Numbered from the stretch's first letter, positions 44,594-54,390 are shown. The stretch is DNA of 64,000 nt from an uncultured Clostridia bacterium (GCA_938049335.1 CALIYX010000030.1:1-64000), one strand, 5' to 3'. The notes: generated from the letters alone by a model not told the origin. Program-made: numbers and translations.

Positions 44594-45487
44594 CTACTTC
44601 GTATCAAGGAATTTACGCATTGAAACTATGCTTCCACACGCACCTATGCTTACTCCGATTGCTAGGAATATCAAAATCAGATTGACTGATAGATATCCTG
44701 CTGGAACAAGTGGGGAACTCATAATAGTCATAAACTGCTTACCTACTAGCGATATGATTTCTCGATAGATGAAGAATGTTGCTACAGCAGAAACTGCTGA
44801 TGAAATAACACCTATCAATATTCCCTCTATTAGGAACGGACCTCGTATAAACCAGTTGGTCGCTCCTATATACTTCATAATCTCTATTTCCTTCGCCCTT
44901 GCAAATACTGTGAGCTTTATCGTATTTGATACGACAACTATAGAAACTATGATTAAAAACACCATTATTATCATTGCAGCCAGCTTGAGGAAGTTTGTTA
45001 TCTTGGTAAGCTTCTTAACTGTCTCCTGATAGTACTTGACGTCCTCAACGCCATCTGTTCCCTTAACCATCTTGATAACATTGTCTGCTGTTGACATAGA
45101 GTCAACAGTTACAACGATGGAGCTTGGCAAAGGATTATCGCCTAAGCTGTCGAGTAAATAGCTATTTTCTCCCCAACGAGCCTTCATTATCTTCATCGCC
45201 TCAGTCTTGCTGCGATATGCTGAAGACTTAACTCCTGGCTCTGCATCGATTTTCTTCATGATGTCTTCAGCATCTGACTTCTTGACATCATCATTTAGGA
45301 AAATCTCAACCTCGTTGTAGTTATTCTTTAGCATCTCCGTAAAGAGATTTATATTTACTGTAATTACGAAAAACAGTCCTAGTATGAGAAGCATGGCTGT
45401 TATCGCAAATACTGAAGCAGTTGACATACCCTTGTTACGCCATATCTGCTGGAGTGCCTGTCTGATATTATAGCCTATCCTCAGCAT
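44594..45487 (-). CDS. ftsX: cell division ABC-like membrane protein FtsX
   Basis: 297 residues. One N-terminal membrane segment, an extracellular loop of ~120 residues, then three segments, the FtsX topology (IRQALQQIWRNKGMS at the start, EIEIMKYIGATNWFIRGPFLIEG later). It transmits FtsE ATP cycling to an extracellular hydrolase. ATG 45487 has AGGAGG at six bases and lies 20 bases inside the ftsE coding end; the longer start at 45508 is rejected. Confidence 0.95.
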   Translation of the reverse strand: MLRIGYNIRQALQQIWRNKGMSTASVFAITAMLLILGLFFVITVNINLFTEMLKNNYNEVEIFLNDDVKKSDAEDIMKKIDAEPGVKSSAYRSKTEAMKIMKARWGENSYLLDSLGDNPLPSSIVVTVDSMSTADNVIKMVKGTDGVEDVKYYQETVKKLTKITNFLKLAAMIIMVFLIIVSIVVVSNTIKLTVFARAKEIEIMKYIGATNWFIRGPFLIEGILIGVISSAVSAVATFFIYREIISLVGKQFMTIMSSPLVPAGYLSVNLILIFLAIGVSIGACGSIVSMRKFLDTK

Positions 45488-46181
45488 CCTGAACCTCCTC
45501 GCTATCACTATATCCGTAATCTCCGTATTCGTCTCTTACAATGTGACCAGAGTCAATTGCAACTACACGCTTGCGCATACGATCAACTATATCTTTAGCA
45601 TGTGTAACCATTACGATTGTAGTACCCGTCTCATTAATCTCAGCTAAAAGATCCATTATTCCCTTAGCTGTATCTGGATCAAGATTACCTGTAGGCTCAT
45701 CACAGATCAAAAGATCTGGATTATTGATAATCGCTCTTGCAATAGCAACACGCTGCTGCTCACCTGCTGAAAGCTCGTCAGGGTAGTTGTTTGCCTTATC
45801 TGCAATACCAACCATATCAAGCGCTACAGGGACACGGTTCTTAACACGCCTTGAACTCTTGTGAACAGTCTCAAGGGCAAAAGCAACGTTCTCAAATACA
45901 GTCTTCTTTGGAAGAAGTCTGAAGTCCTGGAAAACTATGCCTATCTTACGTCTAAGCATAGGAATTTCTCTGTTGCTTAGCTTAGTAACCTCTTGTCCGT
46001 CTACGACAATGCTTCCGGAGTCTGCGTTGACTTCCTTAAGGATAAGCTTGATAAATGTCGACTTACCCGCACCACTTGGTCCTACCAAAAATACAAACTC
46101 TCCATCATTAATCTTGATGCTAGCATTTTCCAAGCCAACATTGTCGTTATATATTTTGGTAACATTATCGAATGTTATCAT
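45468..46181 (-). CDS. ftsE: cell division ATP-binding protein FtsE
   Basis: 237 residues. Walker A GPSGAGKST, signature [15 protein letters not shown], Walker B LLICDEPTGNLD. It drives FtsX. The C-terminal tail (DYGYSDSEEVQDAED) is acidic and overlaps ftsX. First gene of the unit ftsE-ftsX-M23-recJ-ctpA. Confidence 0.96.
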   Translation of the reverse strand: MITFDNVTKIYNDNVGLENASIKINDGEFVFLVGPSGAGKSTFIKLILKEVNADSGSIVVDGQEVTKLSNREIPMLRRKIGIVFQDFRLLPKKTVFENVAFALETVHKSSRRVKNRVPVALDMVGIADKANNYPDELSAGEQQRVAIARAIINNPDLLICDEPTGNLDPDTAKGIMDLLAEINETGTTIVMVTHAKDIVDRMRKRVVAIDSGHIVRDEYGDYGYSDSEEVQDAEDRL

Positions 46182-46218
46182 GATAAAACCTCTGTATCAA
46201 AAAATAATTTACCCAAAT

Positions 46219-46247
46219 AGTATACTACAAAATAGCCATTTTGAAAA
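46219..46247 (-). promoter_or_regulatory. promoter of the ftsE unit
   Basis: Minus strand TTTTCA (46242-46247), 17-base spacer, TATACT (46219-46224), 38 bases before the ftsE start. The -35 is a four-of-six match. Confidence 0.55.
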
Positions 46248-46270
46248 CCGTTACAGAGCATTCTATCACT

Positions 46271-47143
46271 TTATCTAAGTGAAACTTTTGTGAAAATTCC
46301 CCAAAACTGCTTGCGACACTCCTCATCTGCCCATGGATATGTGCATTTGTATTCGCAGGCATACAAATTTTGCAATCCTAGCTCATCTATAAAAAGCATT
46401 TTGTCGCTTCTAAACACTCTCTTAATTTCTCTTTTGGATACACCGCCATTCATATGATTTATAACCCAAACTATCTTTACATGATCTGCTAAAAGTTTAA
46501 ATTCTTTTATCCTCTCGGCCTCCCTTATCATTCTCGATGGTAAGGGCGATGCTACAACAAACAGAACATCCATATCCTTAAGCATAAAATCAAAACTAGA
46601 AGAGGAATCGATATCAAAGATATTGTAATCACCTCGAGCAATGCTCTGAAGTCTTACAAAACCTTTTTCATCAAGTGTCACACCTTCCTGTATATTTGAC
46701 GGAGATATAAGCCTCCAATCAACGGTTCCAGAGCTTAGTTTGCTCCCATTACCTGCTAACACATCTCTTTTCTGTATATTTTCACCAAAATCTAAACTTT
46801 CCACATTCGATATTCCAATCACTCTTTCGCTCTTAGAAATCAAATCATAGAAATCGACAAATCCCTTTGCAGAAAATCTTTGGTCCATTGCAAAGCTGTC
46901 ATACAAAAGAGCCGTTTTTTCTCTCGGTACTCCGCACTCTGTATAACATATATCGAAACCCAAGCTCCCCAAAAATCCTGTCAGCATAACAGCAAAAAGA
47001 CTTGTACCAACTTGCCTTCCTGTGCCGGTCACTCCAATATTACTGCCAAGTTTAATTCCAAAGCCTTTCTCAAAATCAACTTTACTATATTTATTTGCAC
47101 CAGCATCCTCACGAATTCGCTTTCCACCCAGTCTTATCGCCAT
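46271..47143 (-). CDS. CpaE/ParA-like P-loop protein lacking the Walker A lysine
   Basis: 290 residues from ATG 47143 (AAGGGGG upstream); an upstream start at 47203 is not supported. Residues 35-50 read NIGVTGTGRQVGTSLF, resembling the GT-xx-GVGTT loop of degenerate ParA/CpaE-like proteins, but with no Lys before the Thr/Ser. Later VLFVVASPLPSRM and KIVWVINHMNGG fit MinD-type strands. Such proteins act in polarity, pilus or secretion positioning elsewhere. It stands alone between tkt and ftsE. Function here is a guess. Confidence 0.65.
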   Translation of the reverse strand: MAIRLGGKRIREDAGANKYSKVDFEKGFGIKLGSNIGVTGTGRQVGTSLFAVMLTGFLGSLGFDICYTECGVPREKTALLYDSFAMDQRFSAKGFVDFYDLISKSERVIGISNVESLDFGENIQKRDVLAGNGSKLSSGTVDWRLISPSNIQEGVTLDEKGFVRLQSIARGDYNIFDIDSSSSFDFMLKDMDVLFVVASPLPSRMIREAERIKEFKLLADHVKIVWVINHMNGGVSKREIKRVFRSDKMLFIDELGLQNLYACEYKCTYPWADEECRKQFWGIFTKVSLR

Positions 47144-47241
47144 GTTAACCCCCTTTTCAAAGCCTAGTATCAGTAGCCTAAGCCCAAAGTATGGGGAATT
47201 CAAGACTGTTTATATGGGGAATTTACCTTTGATGCAGAAAC

Positions 47242-47270
47242 AAAAATCCCCTTACAACATTATAAGGGGA
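47242..47270 (-). terminator. intrinsic terminator of the transketolase unit
   Basis: TCCCCTTA (47247-47254) pairs with TAAGGGGA (47263-47270), followed on the minus strand by T5. Confidence 0.85.
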
Positions 47271-47288
47271 AATTTGAACCATACTTAT

Positions 47289-48221
47289 TTATTTACAAAT
47301 TTTCTTAACAGCTTCTACGATGTGCTTCGCCGTCATTCCATACTTTTCCTTTAGCTCGTCTGGCTTTCCTGACTCACCGAAAGTATCCTGCTGGCCAACC
47401 ATAGCCATCTTTGTTGGAAGCTCTCTCGAAAGAAGCTCAGCCACAGCACCACCGAGTCCGCCTATAACTGAATGCTCCTCAGCTGTTACAACTAGACCAG
47501 TCTTCTTAGCACTTTCGATAATTGCCTTTTCATCAAGCGGCTTAATTGTATGGATATCTATTACCTCGGCATCTATTCCATCATCCGCAAGGCTCTTCGC
47601 TGCATCCATTGCCTCTGAAACCATTATGCCAGTCGCAAAGATTGTAACATCCTTACCCTCTTTAAGAACCTTAGCTTTTCCAAGCTCAATCTCGTCGTTT
47701 TCGCTATAGAAAACAGGAACCGATGCTCTTCCAAGTCTAATATAAGCAGGTCCATCAAAGGCAACTGCCTGCCTTATCAGCTTCTCAGCGCTTACACCAT
47801 CGCATGGATTGATAACGGTCATACCTGGAATGGTTCTCATCAAAGCAAGATCCTCAAAAGTCTGGTGGCTTGCTCCGTCCTCACCTACAGTTATACCTGC
47901 ATGAGTTGCACAAATCTTAACATTAGCTGATGTATATCCGATTGAGTTTCTGATAATCTCAAAAGCTCTTCCCGCTGCGAACATCGCAAAAGTAGATGCG
48001 CAAACAACCTTTCCTGAAAGTGCTATTCCCGCTGCCGAGGCATATAGATTCTGCTCTGCGATTCCCATATTAAAGAATCTTTCAGGATAAACCTTAGCAA
48101 ATTCTCCTGTCTTAGTCGATCCTGAAAGGTCTGCGTCCATGACGATAAGGTTTGGATTTTCTTTTCCTAGCTCAACTAGCACCTTTCCGTATGCTTCTCT
48201 TGTCGCCTGTTTGTTTCCCAT
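47289..48221 (-). CDS. transketolase C-terminal subunit
   Basis: 310 residues. Pyrimidine-binding domain (DADLSGSTKTGEFAKVYPERFFNMGIAEQN) and the C-terminal transketolase domain (GLVVTAEEHSVIGGLGGAVAELL). It is the second half of a split transketolase of the non-oxidative pentose phosphate pathway; a 1-deoxyxylulose synthase-like role is less likely. The start ATG 48221 overlaps the N-terminal subunit stop (TAATG); a GTG two codons upstream is the alternative. Confidence 0.93.
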   Translation of the reverse strand: MGNKQATREAYGKVLVELGKENPNLIVMDADLSGSTKTGEFAKVYPERFFNMGIAEQNLYASAAGIALSGKVVCASTFAMFAAGRAFEIIRNSIGYTSANVKICATHAGITVGEDGASHQTFEDLALMRTIPGMTVINPCDGVSAEKLIRQAVAFDGPAYIRLGRASVPVFYSENDEIELGKAKVLKEGKDVTIFATGIMVSEAMDAAKSLADDGIDAEVIDIHTIKPLDEKAIIESAKKTGLVVTAEEHSVIGGLGGAVAELLSRELPTKMAMVGQQDTFGESGKPDELKEKYGMTAKHIVEAVKKICK

Positions 48222-49039
48222 TACCACTGACCTCCAAGTTCTTCAACTGCCTGCTTTGCCTGCTCCTCGTTAGGTGCCTTGCCATGCCATCCGGCATTGT
48301 CCTTCATAAATGAAACACCCTGGCCCTTATGAGTGTGAGCTATGATTACCGATGGCTTATCAAAAACCTTCTTAGTCTCGTCCAAAGCAGCAAATATTTC
48401 ATCAAAATTATGTCCGTCAATGACCTGAACATGCCAGCCAAAAGCTTTAAACTTCTCATCGATTGGCTTTACTGTCATTACCTTGTCATTTTCACCGTCT
48501 ATCTGAAGTCCATTCCAGTCAACAAAAGCGACTAGATTGTTTAGCTTATAGTGACCTGCCGCCATAGCAGCTTCCCAAACTAGACCCTCCTGAAGCTCAC
48601 CATCTCCAAGAAGAGTGAACACTCTACTGCCATCGTCATCCAGCTTTGATGCTAGAGCCATACCAACGCAAACAGAAAAACCCTGTCCTAGTGAACCTGT
48701 TGACATCTCAACGCCTGGTACCTTATGCATATTAGGATGACCCTGGAATTCGCTTCCGAGCTTTCTCAAAGTCATTATATCTTCAACAGGGAAATATCCT
48801 CTTTCTGCTAAAGTTGCATACTGTACTGGAGCAGCGTGCCCCTTTGATAGAACAAATCTATCTCTTCCCTTTAGCTTCGGATTCTTAGGATCTATATTCA
48901 TCTCTCTGAAATATAAAGCTGTAAGAATATCCGCTGCCGATAGACTTCCTCCGGGATGTCCTGATCCCGCATTGTACACAGCTTTGATTACGTCAACCCT
49001 AATCCTAGCTGCGATTTCCCCATAGTTGATGTTTTCCAT
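48221..49039 (-). CDS. transketolase N-terminal subunit
   Basis: 272 residues. Thiamine-diphosphate domain with [20 protein letters not shown] and the Mg/ThDP motif [13 protein letters not shown]. It works with the downstream half. ATG 49039 has GGAGGG upstream; the longer start at 49066 does not. The split form is common in Clostridia and other anaerobes. Confidence 0.94.
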   Translation of the reverse strand: MENINYGEIAARIRVDVIKAVYNAGSGHPGGSLSAADILTALYFREMNIDPKNPKLKGRDRFVLSKGHAAPVQYATLAERGYFPVEDIMTLRKLGSEFQGHPNMHKVPGVEMSTGSLGQGFSVCVGMALASKLDDDGSRVFTLLGDGELQEGLVWEAAMAAGHYKLNNLVAFVDWNGLQIDGENDKVMTVKPIDEKFKAFGWHVQVIDGHNFDEIFAALDETKKVFDKPSVIIAHTHKGQGVSFMKDNAGWHGKAPNEEQAKQAVEELGGQW

Positions 49040-49096
49040 TCTTTCCCTCCATATATGACAAAACAATAGTTTTGTAAACCTATTTATTTCAGCACT

Positions 49097-49963
49097 TTAC
49101 AATAGTTCAATAGCCTTTGGTATATGCTTAATTATATCTCTAGCCATCAAGCTTATTTGCCCAAGTTCAAAAGCAGCTTCATCGCCAGCCTTTCCGTGTA
49201 AAAACGCTCCGAGACATGTCGCGTCAAAGAGCTTAAGTCCCTGTCCCGCAAAAGCGGCAATCATACCTGTAAGCACATCGCCTGAGCCAGCAGTAGCCAT
49301 ACCTGGATTTCCACTCGTATTTATTGCGAGTCTTCCATCAAAGCTAGCCACACATGTATTCTTACCCTTTAACAGGCATATCGCATTATATTTTGTCGAT
49401 ATAGCCTTACAAAATTCCATGCGATTTTCTGCTCTTATCTCGCTCGGATCACATTCTAGAAGTCTAGCAGCTTCCCCCTTATGAGGTGTCAAGCAGACAT
49501 TCTTTGCATCTTTAATTACATCGGTCAAGTCAAATCTTTTGCCAGCTAAGGTGTTGAGCCCGTCTGCATCAATCACTATAGGGCCAGAAAAATTCTCGCA
49601 CACTCGCCTAATCAGACTTGCGGTCTTATCGCTGACACCCATTCCTGGTCCTATTGCAATAGCATCAAAAGAATCAAGATGACTAAAAGCTTCATCCTCG
49701 CTCACGCATATAGCTTCTGGTAGAAGACACTGCATAGGTATAGTTCCTAAATCACTCGTCAAAACTCTGACTAGACCCGCACCGCTTCTCAGCGCCGAAA
49801 AGCTAGCCATATAGGCTGCTCCGACCATGCCAGAAAAGCCTGCGATAATCAGCACATTTCCGCAGTCTGCCTTTGAAAAGTCCTCGCCTCTTAAAGGTAG
49901 CAAGCTCTTACAGTATTTAGAATCGAGTTTTATTTCATCAGAAGCTTTATTAAATAAGCTCAT
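49097..49963 (-). CDS. nnrD: ADP/ATP-dependent NAD(P)H-hydrate dehydratase
   Basis: 288 residues of a ribokinase-like fold. GNVLIIAGFSGMVGAAYMA, AIAIGPGMG, LTPHKGEAARLL and the catalytic GSGDVLTGMIAAFAGQG are family motifs. It repairs hydrated NAD(P)H. Only the dehydratase half is present; the epimerase domain often fused to it is missing and could be elsewhere. Confidence 0.92.
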   Translation of the reverse strand: MSLFNKASDEIKLDSKYCKSLLPLRGEDFSKADCGNVLIIAGFSGMVGAAYMASFSALRSGAGLVRVLTSDLGTIPMQCLLPEAICVSEDEAFSHLDSFDAIAIGPGMGVSDKTASLIRRVCENFSGPIVIDADGLNTLAGKRFDLTDVIKDAKNVCLTPHKGEAARLLECDPSEIRAENRMEFCKAISTKYNAICLLKGKNTCVASFDGRLAINTSGNPGMATAGSGDVLTGMIAAFAGQGLKLFDATCLGAFLHGKAGDEAAFELGQISLMARDIIKHIPKAIELL

Positions 49964-49984
49964 ACTCCACATCCTCAGTAACTA

Positions 49985-51382
49985 TTAGAATACGAAGATT
50001 CCTGCCATCAAGAAGTAAATTGATAGAGCAACGGCATCCGATACAGATGAAATTGCTGGATTTGCGATAAGTGCAGGGTCAAGATTCAGCTTCTTAACGA
50101 TAAGTGGAATCATACTTCCCAAAATCTTAGCAAATACTACTATACCAATCATTGAAGTACATACAGTAATTGTCTGTGAGAAAGGCACTCCCTCTAGGAA
50201 ATAAATTCTTGCGAAGTTGATAATGCTCAAAATCGTACCGAGAATAACCCCTACTCTTATTTCCTTCCAAAGTATCTTTAGGAAATCCTGTGGCTCAACC
50301 TCATCGGTCGCAAGTCCTCGAATTATCAAAGTCGCAGCCTGGGAACCTGTATTTCCACCCGTACCCATAAGCATAGGCATATATGTTATCAAATTAGTAT
50401 AATCCGAAAGCTGTCCCTCGAAGTTACTTATGATCTTACCCGTGAACACGTATGCTACCATCAAAATCAAAAGCCAAGGCAGTCTGTTAATCACATGCTG
50501 CCAAGGTGACATATCAAGATAGGTTCTGTCGGATTTATCAAAGTCAATGACACCGTTCATACGCTCGATATCCTCAGTAGTTTCTTCTTCAATGACATCG
50601 AGAATGTCGTCAAAGGTTATGATTCCGACAAGTCTAAACTCATTGTCTACTACTGGAATAGCCATGAAACCATATTTCTTGAAATCTGAAGCAACATCTT
50701 CCTGGTCATCGTATACATTCTCATATACGAATTCCGTATGCATTATATCGTTAATCTTGGTATTGTCATCTGAAACAACCAAGGTCGAAAGCGAAACTAT
50801 ACCTATGAGCTTACGCCCTCTATCCTTTACATAACAAGTATAGATGGTCTCGGCATCTATGCCCTCTCTCTTAATGTGGTCAAGCGCCTCTCTGACAGTC
50901 CAGTCCTTTTGCAAACTTATATAGTCAGGAGTCATCAGACTTCCAGCACAGTTATCTGGATAGTTAAGGAAGGTATTGATCAGCCTTCTCTCGCTCTTTG
51001 GCGTCTTTTCGAGTATTTTATCAACGATGTTTGCTGGAAGTTCCTCGAGAATATCGATTTTATCGTCAAAGTCCATCTCATGAACAATGTAGTGAATTTC
51101 TCTATCGGTAATACTGCTTACAATCTCGACCTGGTCATCTGATGGAAGTTCAGAGAAAACATCTACAGAAACATCCTTTGGCAAGAGCCTAAAAAGAATG
51201 ACGGCGGCCTGAATACCAACATCCTCCATGACTTCTTCTAGAAGCTCAGCAATATCAACAGCGTTATATTTGAGGAGCTCATCACGTGCTAAGAAGTATT
51301 TTTTCTCCAATACTAGCTCGATAATTTTCTCAAGACTTTCCTCCATAGCTAAATCTCTGTCCGCTATCGTTAGGTTCTCCAA
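49985..51382 (-). CDS. mgtE: magnesium transporter MgtE
   Basis: 465 residues. An N-terminal helical domain (LEKIIELVLEKKYFLARDEL), two CBS domains (LMTPDYISLQ, DDILDVIEEET) and five membrane helices with GTGGNTGSQAATLIIRGLAT and the C-terminal PAISSVSDAVALSIYF. It is a Mg2+-gated channel. The start is TTG 51382, with GGAGG at five bases. No Mg-responsive (M-box) leader fits in the 54-base upstream space. Confidence 0.96.
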   Translation of the reverse strand: MENLTIADRDLAMEESLEKIIELVLEKKYFLARDELLKYNAVDIAELLEEVMEDVGIQAAVILFRLLPKDVSVDVFSELPSDDQVEIVSSITDREIHYIVHEMDFDDKIDILEELPANIVDKILEKTPKSERRLINTFLNYPDNCAGSLMTPDYISLQKDWTVREALDHIKREGIDAETIYTCYVKDRGRKLIGIVSLSTLVVSDDNTKINDIMHTEFVYENVYDDQEDVASDFKKYGFMAIPVVDNEFRLVGIITFDDILDVIEEETTEDIERMNGVIDFDKSDRTYLDMSPWQHVINRLPWLLILMVAYVFTGKIISNFEGQLSDYTNLITYMPMLMGTGGNTGSQAATLIIRGLATDEVEPQDFLKILWKEIRVGVILGTILSIINFARIYFLEGVPFSQTITVCTSMIGIVVFAKILGSMIPLIVKKLNLDPALIANPAISSVSDAVALSIYFLMAGIFVF

Positions 51383-51436
51383 AGCACCCTCCTCTCTCTA
51401 TCAAAAGTAATAACATCTCTGCTCTTAAATTCTAAA

Positions 51437-52642
51437 CTAAACGCCCTTGCGCTTATCAAACATCCACCTGCTCGGCTTATATAGCAGCTTAGAAACAGGT
51501 AGATCAAATTCACCTAAATACTCATGAATATATGGATTGAACGAACTCTTAAATTCCTGCAATCCGTCATCATTGTAACCTGATATACCGCCAAGGTTTA
51601 CATACTTGCATCCTCTTTCGAAGCTCGTCTCCATAGCTAAAAACCAAGTCTTATACGGAGCCATAAGTCTTCTAAAGTCATTATCTGCACCCGCATATAA
51701 AAGCTCTGCAGTCTCACCAAATATTATGCTAAGAGCACCTGCTATGCACAGCTTGTCTCCATACCTAGCTAAATTGGCCTCTCCTTCATTAACCCTACGA
51801 GTATATGAAGCAAGATTCTCCTCAAGCTTAAACTTCTTCTTTGGTGCGGTCTCTGGACATGCCGCAATATCAGCAAGGCATTTGTCGCGTAATGCAACAG
51901 CCTCCTCATACTCACCTTTGACATCCATATAAGTAAGAGTCAAAAAAGCATCTTCCCCATATGTATCTAGCAGTAACTCATAGTACTCTCTATCTCTTAG
52001 AGAAACTCCCTGACGATTAGCCGTACAGTTCATTACTCTCTCAAAATCATCAAGTCCTAGTTTATCAAGGTTTACTGTCTGTAAAAACTTATTTTTCACT
52101 GCGGTTTTATAGTTCTTTTTTCCCTTTTTGCTCAGGTATTCTTCGCCGAATTTGTCCTTGCAGCAGACCATATTAAATCTAGGCTGTATCGTTGCTGACA
52201 TACCTATTGTAAAACCAATGTGTTTAAGCCCTGCATCCTCTAGATGTTCCATCACTTCAGAACCTATATCGAATATTACAGGGACTCCCAGCTGCTGATA
52301 GCGTCCGCGTAACACAGGTGGATCCACTTTAACAAAAAGACATCTATGCTTCTTGGACCACTGCTTTAGCTCTTTGAAGAAAAACTCAACTAGTTCATCA
52401 TTGCAATAGTCGAGTATAGGTCCTCTAGGAATGTACATCATCGTGAAACCAAGAGGCAAATGCTTAATCAAAACAAGACAAGCTGCAATCTGAGCCTCTC
52501 CATCAAAAACTCCAACTCTAGCATGGCCCCAGTTACTCTTAATCTGGCTCCATCTGCTCGACTGAAGGAGATTTCCTAGCTCTGACTGCGATATGAAATT
52601 GTCATGCGTATTAGCATCCACATTATCTCTAAAAATATACAT
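51437..52642 (-). CDS. FemAB-family peptidoglycan bridge aminoacyltransferase
   Basis: 401 residues. GNAT-like FemAB motifs TMMYIPRGPILDY, CLFVKVDPPVLR, a helical coiled arm (about 245-290, KKKFKLEENLASYTRRVNEGE) and the C-terminal YVNLGGISGYNDDGLQEFKSSFNP. These enzymes add amino acids from aminoacyl-tRNA to the lipid II stem peptide. The added amino acid cannot be read. A strong promoter lies directly upstream, so this starts the femAB-mgtE-nnrD-tkt run. Confidence 0.92.
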   Translation of the reverse strand: MYIFRDNVDANTHDNFISQSELGNLLQSSRWSQIKSNWGHARVGVFDGEAQIAACLVLIKHLPLGFTMMYIPRGPILDYCNDELVEFFFKELKQWSKKHRCLFVKVDPPVLRGRYQQLGVPVIFDIGSEVMEHLEDAGLKHIGFTIGMSATIQPRFNMVCCKDKFGEEYLSKKGKKNYKTAVKNKFLQTVNLDKLGLDDFERVMNCTANRQGVSLRDREYYELLLDTYGEDAFLTLTYMDVKGEYEEAVALRDKCLADIAACPETAPKKKFKLEENLASYTRRVNEGEANLARYGDKLCIAGALSIIFGETAELLYAGADNDFRRLMAPYKTWFLAMETSFERGCKYVNLGGISGYNDDGLQEFKSSFNPYIHEYLGEFDLPVSKLLYKPSRWMFDKRKGV

Positions 52643-52675
52643 TTCTACCGCCTATTTATAATCATATTCCATAAT

Positions 52676-52705
52676 ATTATAAGCCACCTAAAGGCTCTGT
52701 GTCAA
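52676..52705 (-). promoter_or_regulatory. strong promoter of the FemAB gene
   Basis: Minus strand TTGACA (52700-52705), 18-base spacer, TATAAT (52676-52681): consensus at both boxes, 34 bases before the start codon. Confidence 0.9.
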
Positions 52706-52865
52706 ACTGCAAGATAGCTCAGGCGTCCAATAAATTTAATAACAAAATCCATGACTCTGATTATGAAAATATATCCATATAACACAAGGATTTTACATCA
52801 AATTTGTGCGAGCTAACTATCAGAAAAATTAAATTAAATTAGTTCCCCTTTTGTCCCATTTCATA
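52706..52865. other. intergenic AT-rich space between the FemAB and gdhA promoters
   Basis: Part of the 332-base gap between the divergent FemAB and gdhA genes. Apart from the two promoters at its ends, I see only AT-rich sequence with short runs (ttaaattaaatta). No convincing operator, RNA or small gene was recognised. Confidence 0.5.
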
Positions 52866-52894
52866 TTGACGAAAAAATATCAAAGTGGTATATT
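52866..52894 (+). promoter_or_regulatory. promoter of gdhA
   Basis: TTGACG (52866-52871), 17-base spacer, TATATT (52889-52894) with a TGG extension before the -10. The start codon is 80 bases further on. Confidence 0.88.
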
Positions 52895-52974
52895 TAGGTT
52901 AGGTGCTTGTGTATACACAGCATTGCATAAAAAAACTACAACACAGTATGTATTTAAGAAAAGAGGAGATCGAA

Positions 52975-54318
52975 ATGGCAAATTTAGTTCAGAAGTACAT
53001 CGACATAGCTATCGCTAAGAATCCAGGCGAACCTGAATTCCATCAGACAATAGAAGAAGTTCTTACTTCTATCGAGCCTGTTCTAGAAGCACATCCTGAA
53101 TATGTCGAGGCTGGACTGCTTGAGAGACTTATTGAGCCAGAAAGAACTGTTAGCTTCAGAGTTCCATGGGTAGACGACAGCGGCAAAGTACAGGTAAACA
53201 GAGGTTACAGAGTTGAGTTCAACAGCGCTCTTGGACCTTACAAGGGTGGTTTGAGATTTGCACCAAGCGTATATCCTGGAATCCTTAAGTTCCTAGGATT
53301 TGAGCAGATTTTCAAGAACAGCCTTACAGGCCTTCCAATTGGTGGCGGTAAGGGTGGTTCAGACTTTGATCCTAATGGAAAGTCAGACGCTGAAATCATG
53401 AGATTCTGTCAGTCATTCATCACAGAGCTTTACAGACACATCGGACCTGACACAGATGTTCCAGCTGGAGACCTAGGTGTAGGCGGAAGAGAAATCGGAT
53501 TCATGATGGGTCAGTACAAGAGAATCACAAACCGTTACGACGGAACTTGGACTGGTAAGGGAACAACAAACGGTGGTCTTGCAGGAAGAACAGAAGCTAC
53601 AGGATACGGAATCGTATTCTTTGCTAGAGAGATGCTGAAACACTGTGGCGAAGAGCTAAAGGGTAAGACAGTAGCAGTTTCCGGATTCGGTAACGTATCA
53701 TGGGGAACAGTTCAGAAGCTAAACCAGCTTGGCGCTAAGGTTATCACAATCTCAGGACCAGATGGATACATCCTTGACGAGGATGGAGTATCAGGTGAAA
53801 AGGAAGATTTCCTTCTTGAGCTAAGAAATTCAGGAAAGAACATCTGCTCACCTTATGCTGAGAAGTATCCAAATGCTAAGTTCTTTGCTGGAAAGAAGCC
53901 TTGGGAAGTTAAGGCTGATCTATATATCCCATGCGCAACACAGAATGAAATCCGCATTGAAGATGCTAAGACAATGGTTGCTAATGGTTGTAAGTACCTA
54001 TGCGAAGGTGCAAACATGCCTACAACAAACGAAGCTATCGAATATCTACAGGAGAACGGCGTAGTTGTTGGACCATCAAAGGCTGCTAACGCAGGTGGTG
54101 TAGCATGCTCATGCCTAGAGATGAGCCAGAACGCTCAGCACATCGTATTCTCTGAGGAAGATGTTTACAGACAGCTAGAGGGAATCATGGTTAATATCTT
54201 CAGACTATCAGCTGATGCTTGTGCAAGATACAACCTAGGATTCAACCTAATCGCTGGTGCTAACATCGCTGGATTCGAGAGAGTTGCAGAAGCTATGATG
54301 CTTCAGGGTATTGTATAA
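52975..54318 (+). CDS. gdhA: NADP-type glutamate dehydrogenase
   Basis: 447 residues from ATG 52975, preceded by GAGGAG; an upstream start at 52903 lacks a site and gives a nonconserved extension. Motifs GPYKGGLRFAPSV, GGGKGGSDFDPNGKSDAE (catalytic Lys), PAGDLGVGGREIGFM and the nucleotide fold VAVSGFGNVSWG. The pattern and length match the hexameric class that assimilates or releases ammonia. Codon use is strongly biased, as expected for high expression. It is transcribed alone, on the opposite strand to its neighbours. Confidence 0.96.
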   Translation: MANLVQKYIDIAIAKNPGEPEFHQTIEEVLTSIEPVLEAHPEYVEAGLLERLIEPERTVSFRVPWVDDSGKVQVNRGYRVEFNSALGPYKGGLRFAPSVYPGILKFLGFEQIFKNSLTGLPIGGGKGGSDFDPNGKSDAEIMRFCQSFITELYRHIGPDTDVPAGDLGVGGREIGFMMGQYKRITNRYDGTWTGKGTTNGGLAGRTEATGYGIVFFAREMLKHCGEELKGKTVAVSGFGNVSWGTVQKLNQLGAKVITISGPDGYILDEDGVSGEKEDFLLELRNSGKNICSPYAEKYPNAKFFAGKKPWEVKADLYIPCATQNEIRIEDAKTMVANGCKYLCEGANMPTTNEAIEYLQENGVVVGPSKAANAGGVACSCLEMSQNAQHIVFSEEDVYRQLEGIMVNIFRLSADACARYNLGFNLIAGANIAGFERVAEAMMLQGIV

Positions 54319-54360
54319 ACAATACTAAAAGTAAATATTAAGCGATAAGCTTATACATGA

Positions 54361-54390
54361 CAAAGCCCCTATGGTAACATAGGGGCTTTG
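54361..54390. terminator. 13-bp stem terminator after gdhA, probably shared
   Basis: CAAAGCCCCTATG (54361-54373) pairs perfectly with 54378-54390 around a GTAA loop. There is no good T tract on either side, so activity may be partial. The converging surface-protein transcript also runs into it. Confidence 0.75.

Noticed and set aside
49040..49096. TTTACA-17-TATATG upstream of the transketolase N-terminal gene
   Set aside because: Transcription from it would start inside the ribosome site, so it is probably chance.
54361..54390. The gdhA-distal hairpin as a regulatory RNA
   Set aside because: A simple perfect stem 42 bases past the stop between two converging genes is best explained as a terminator.
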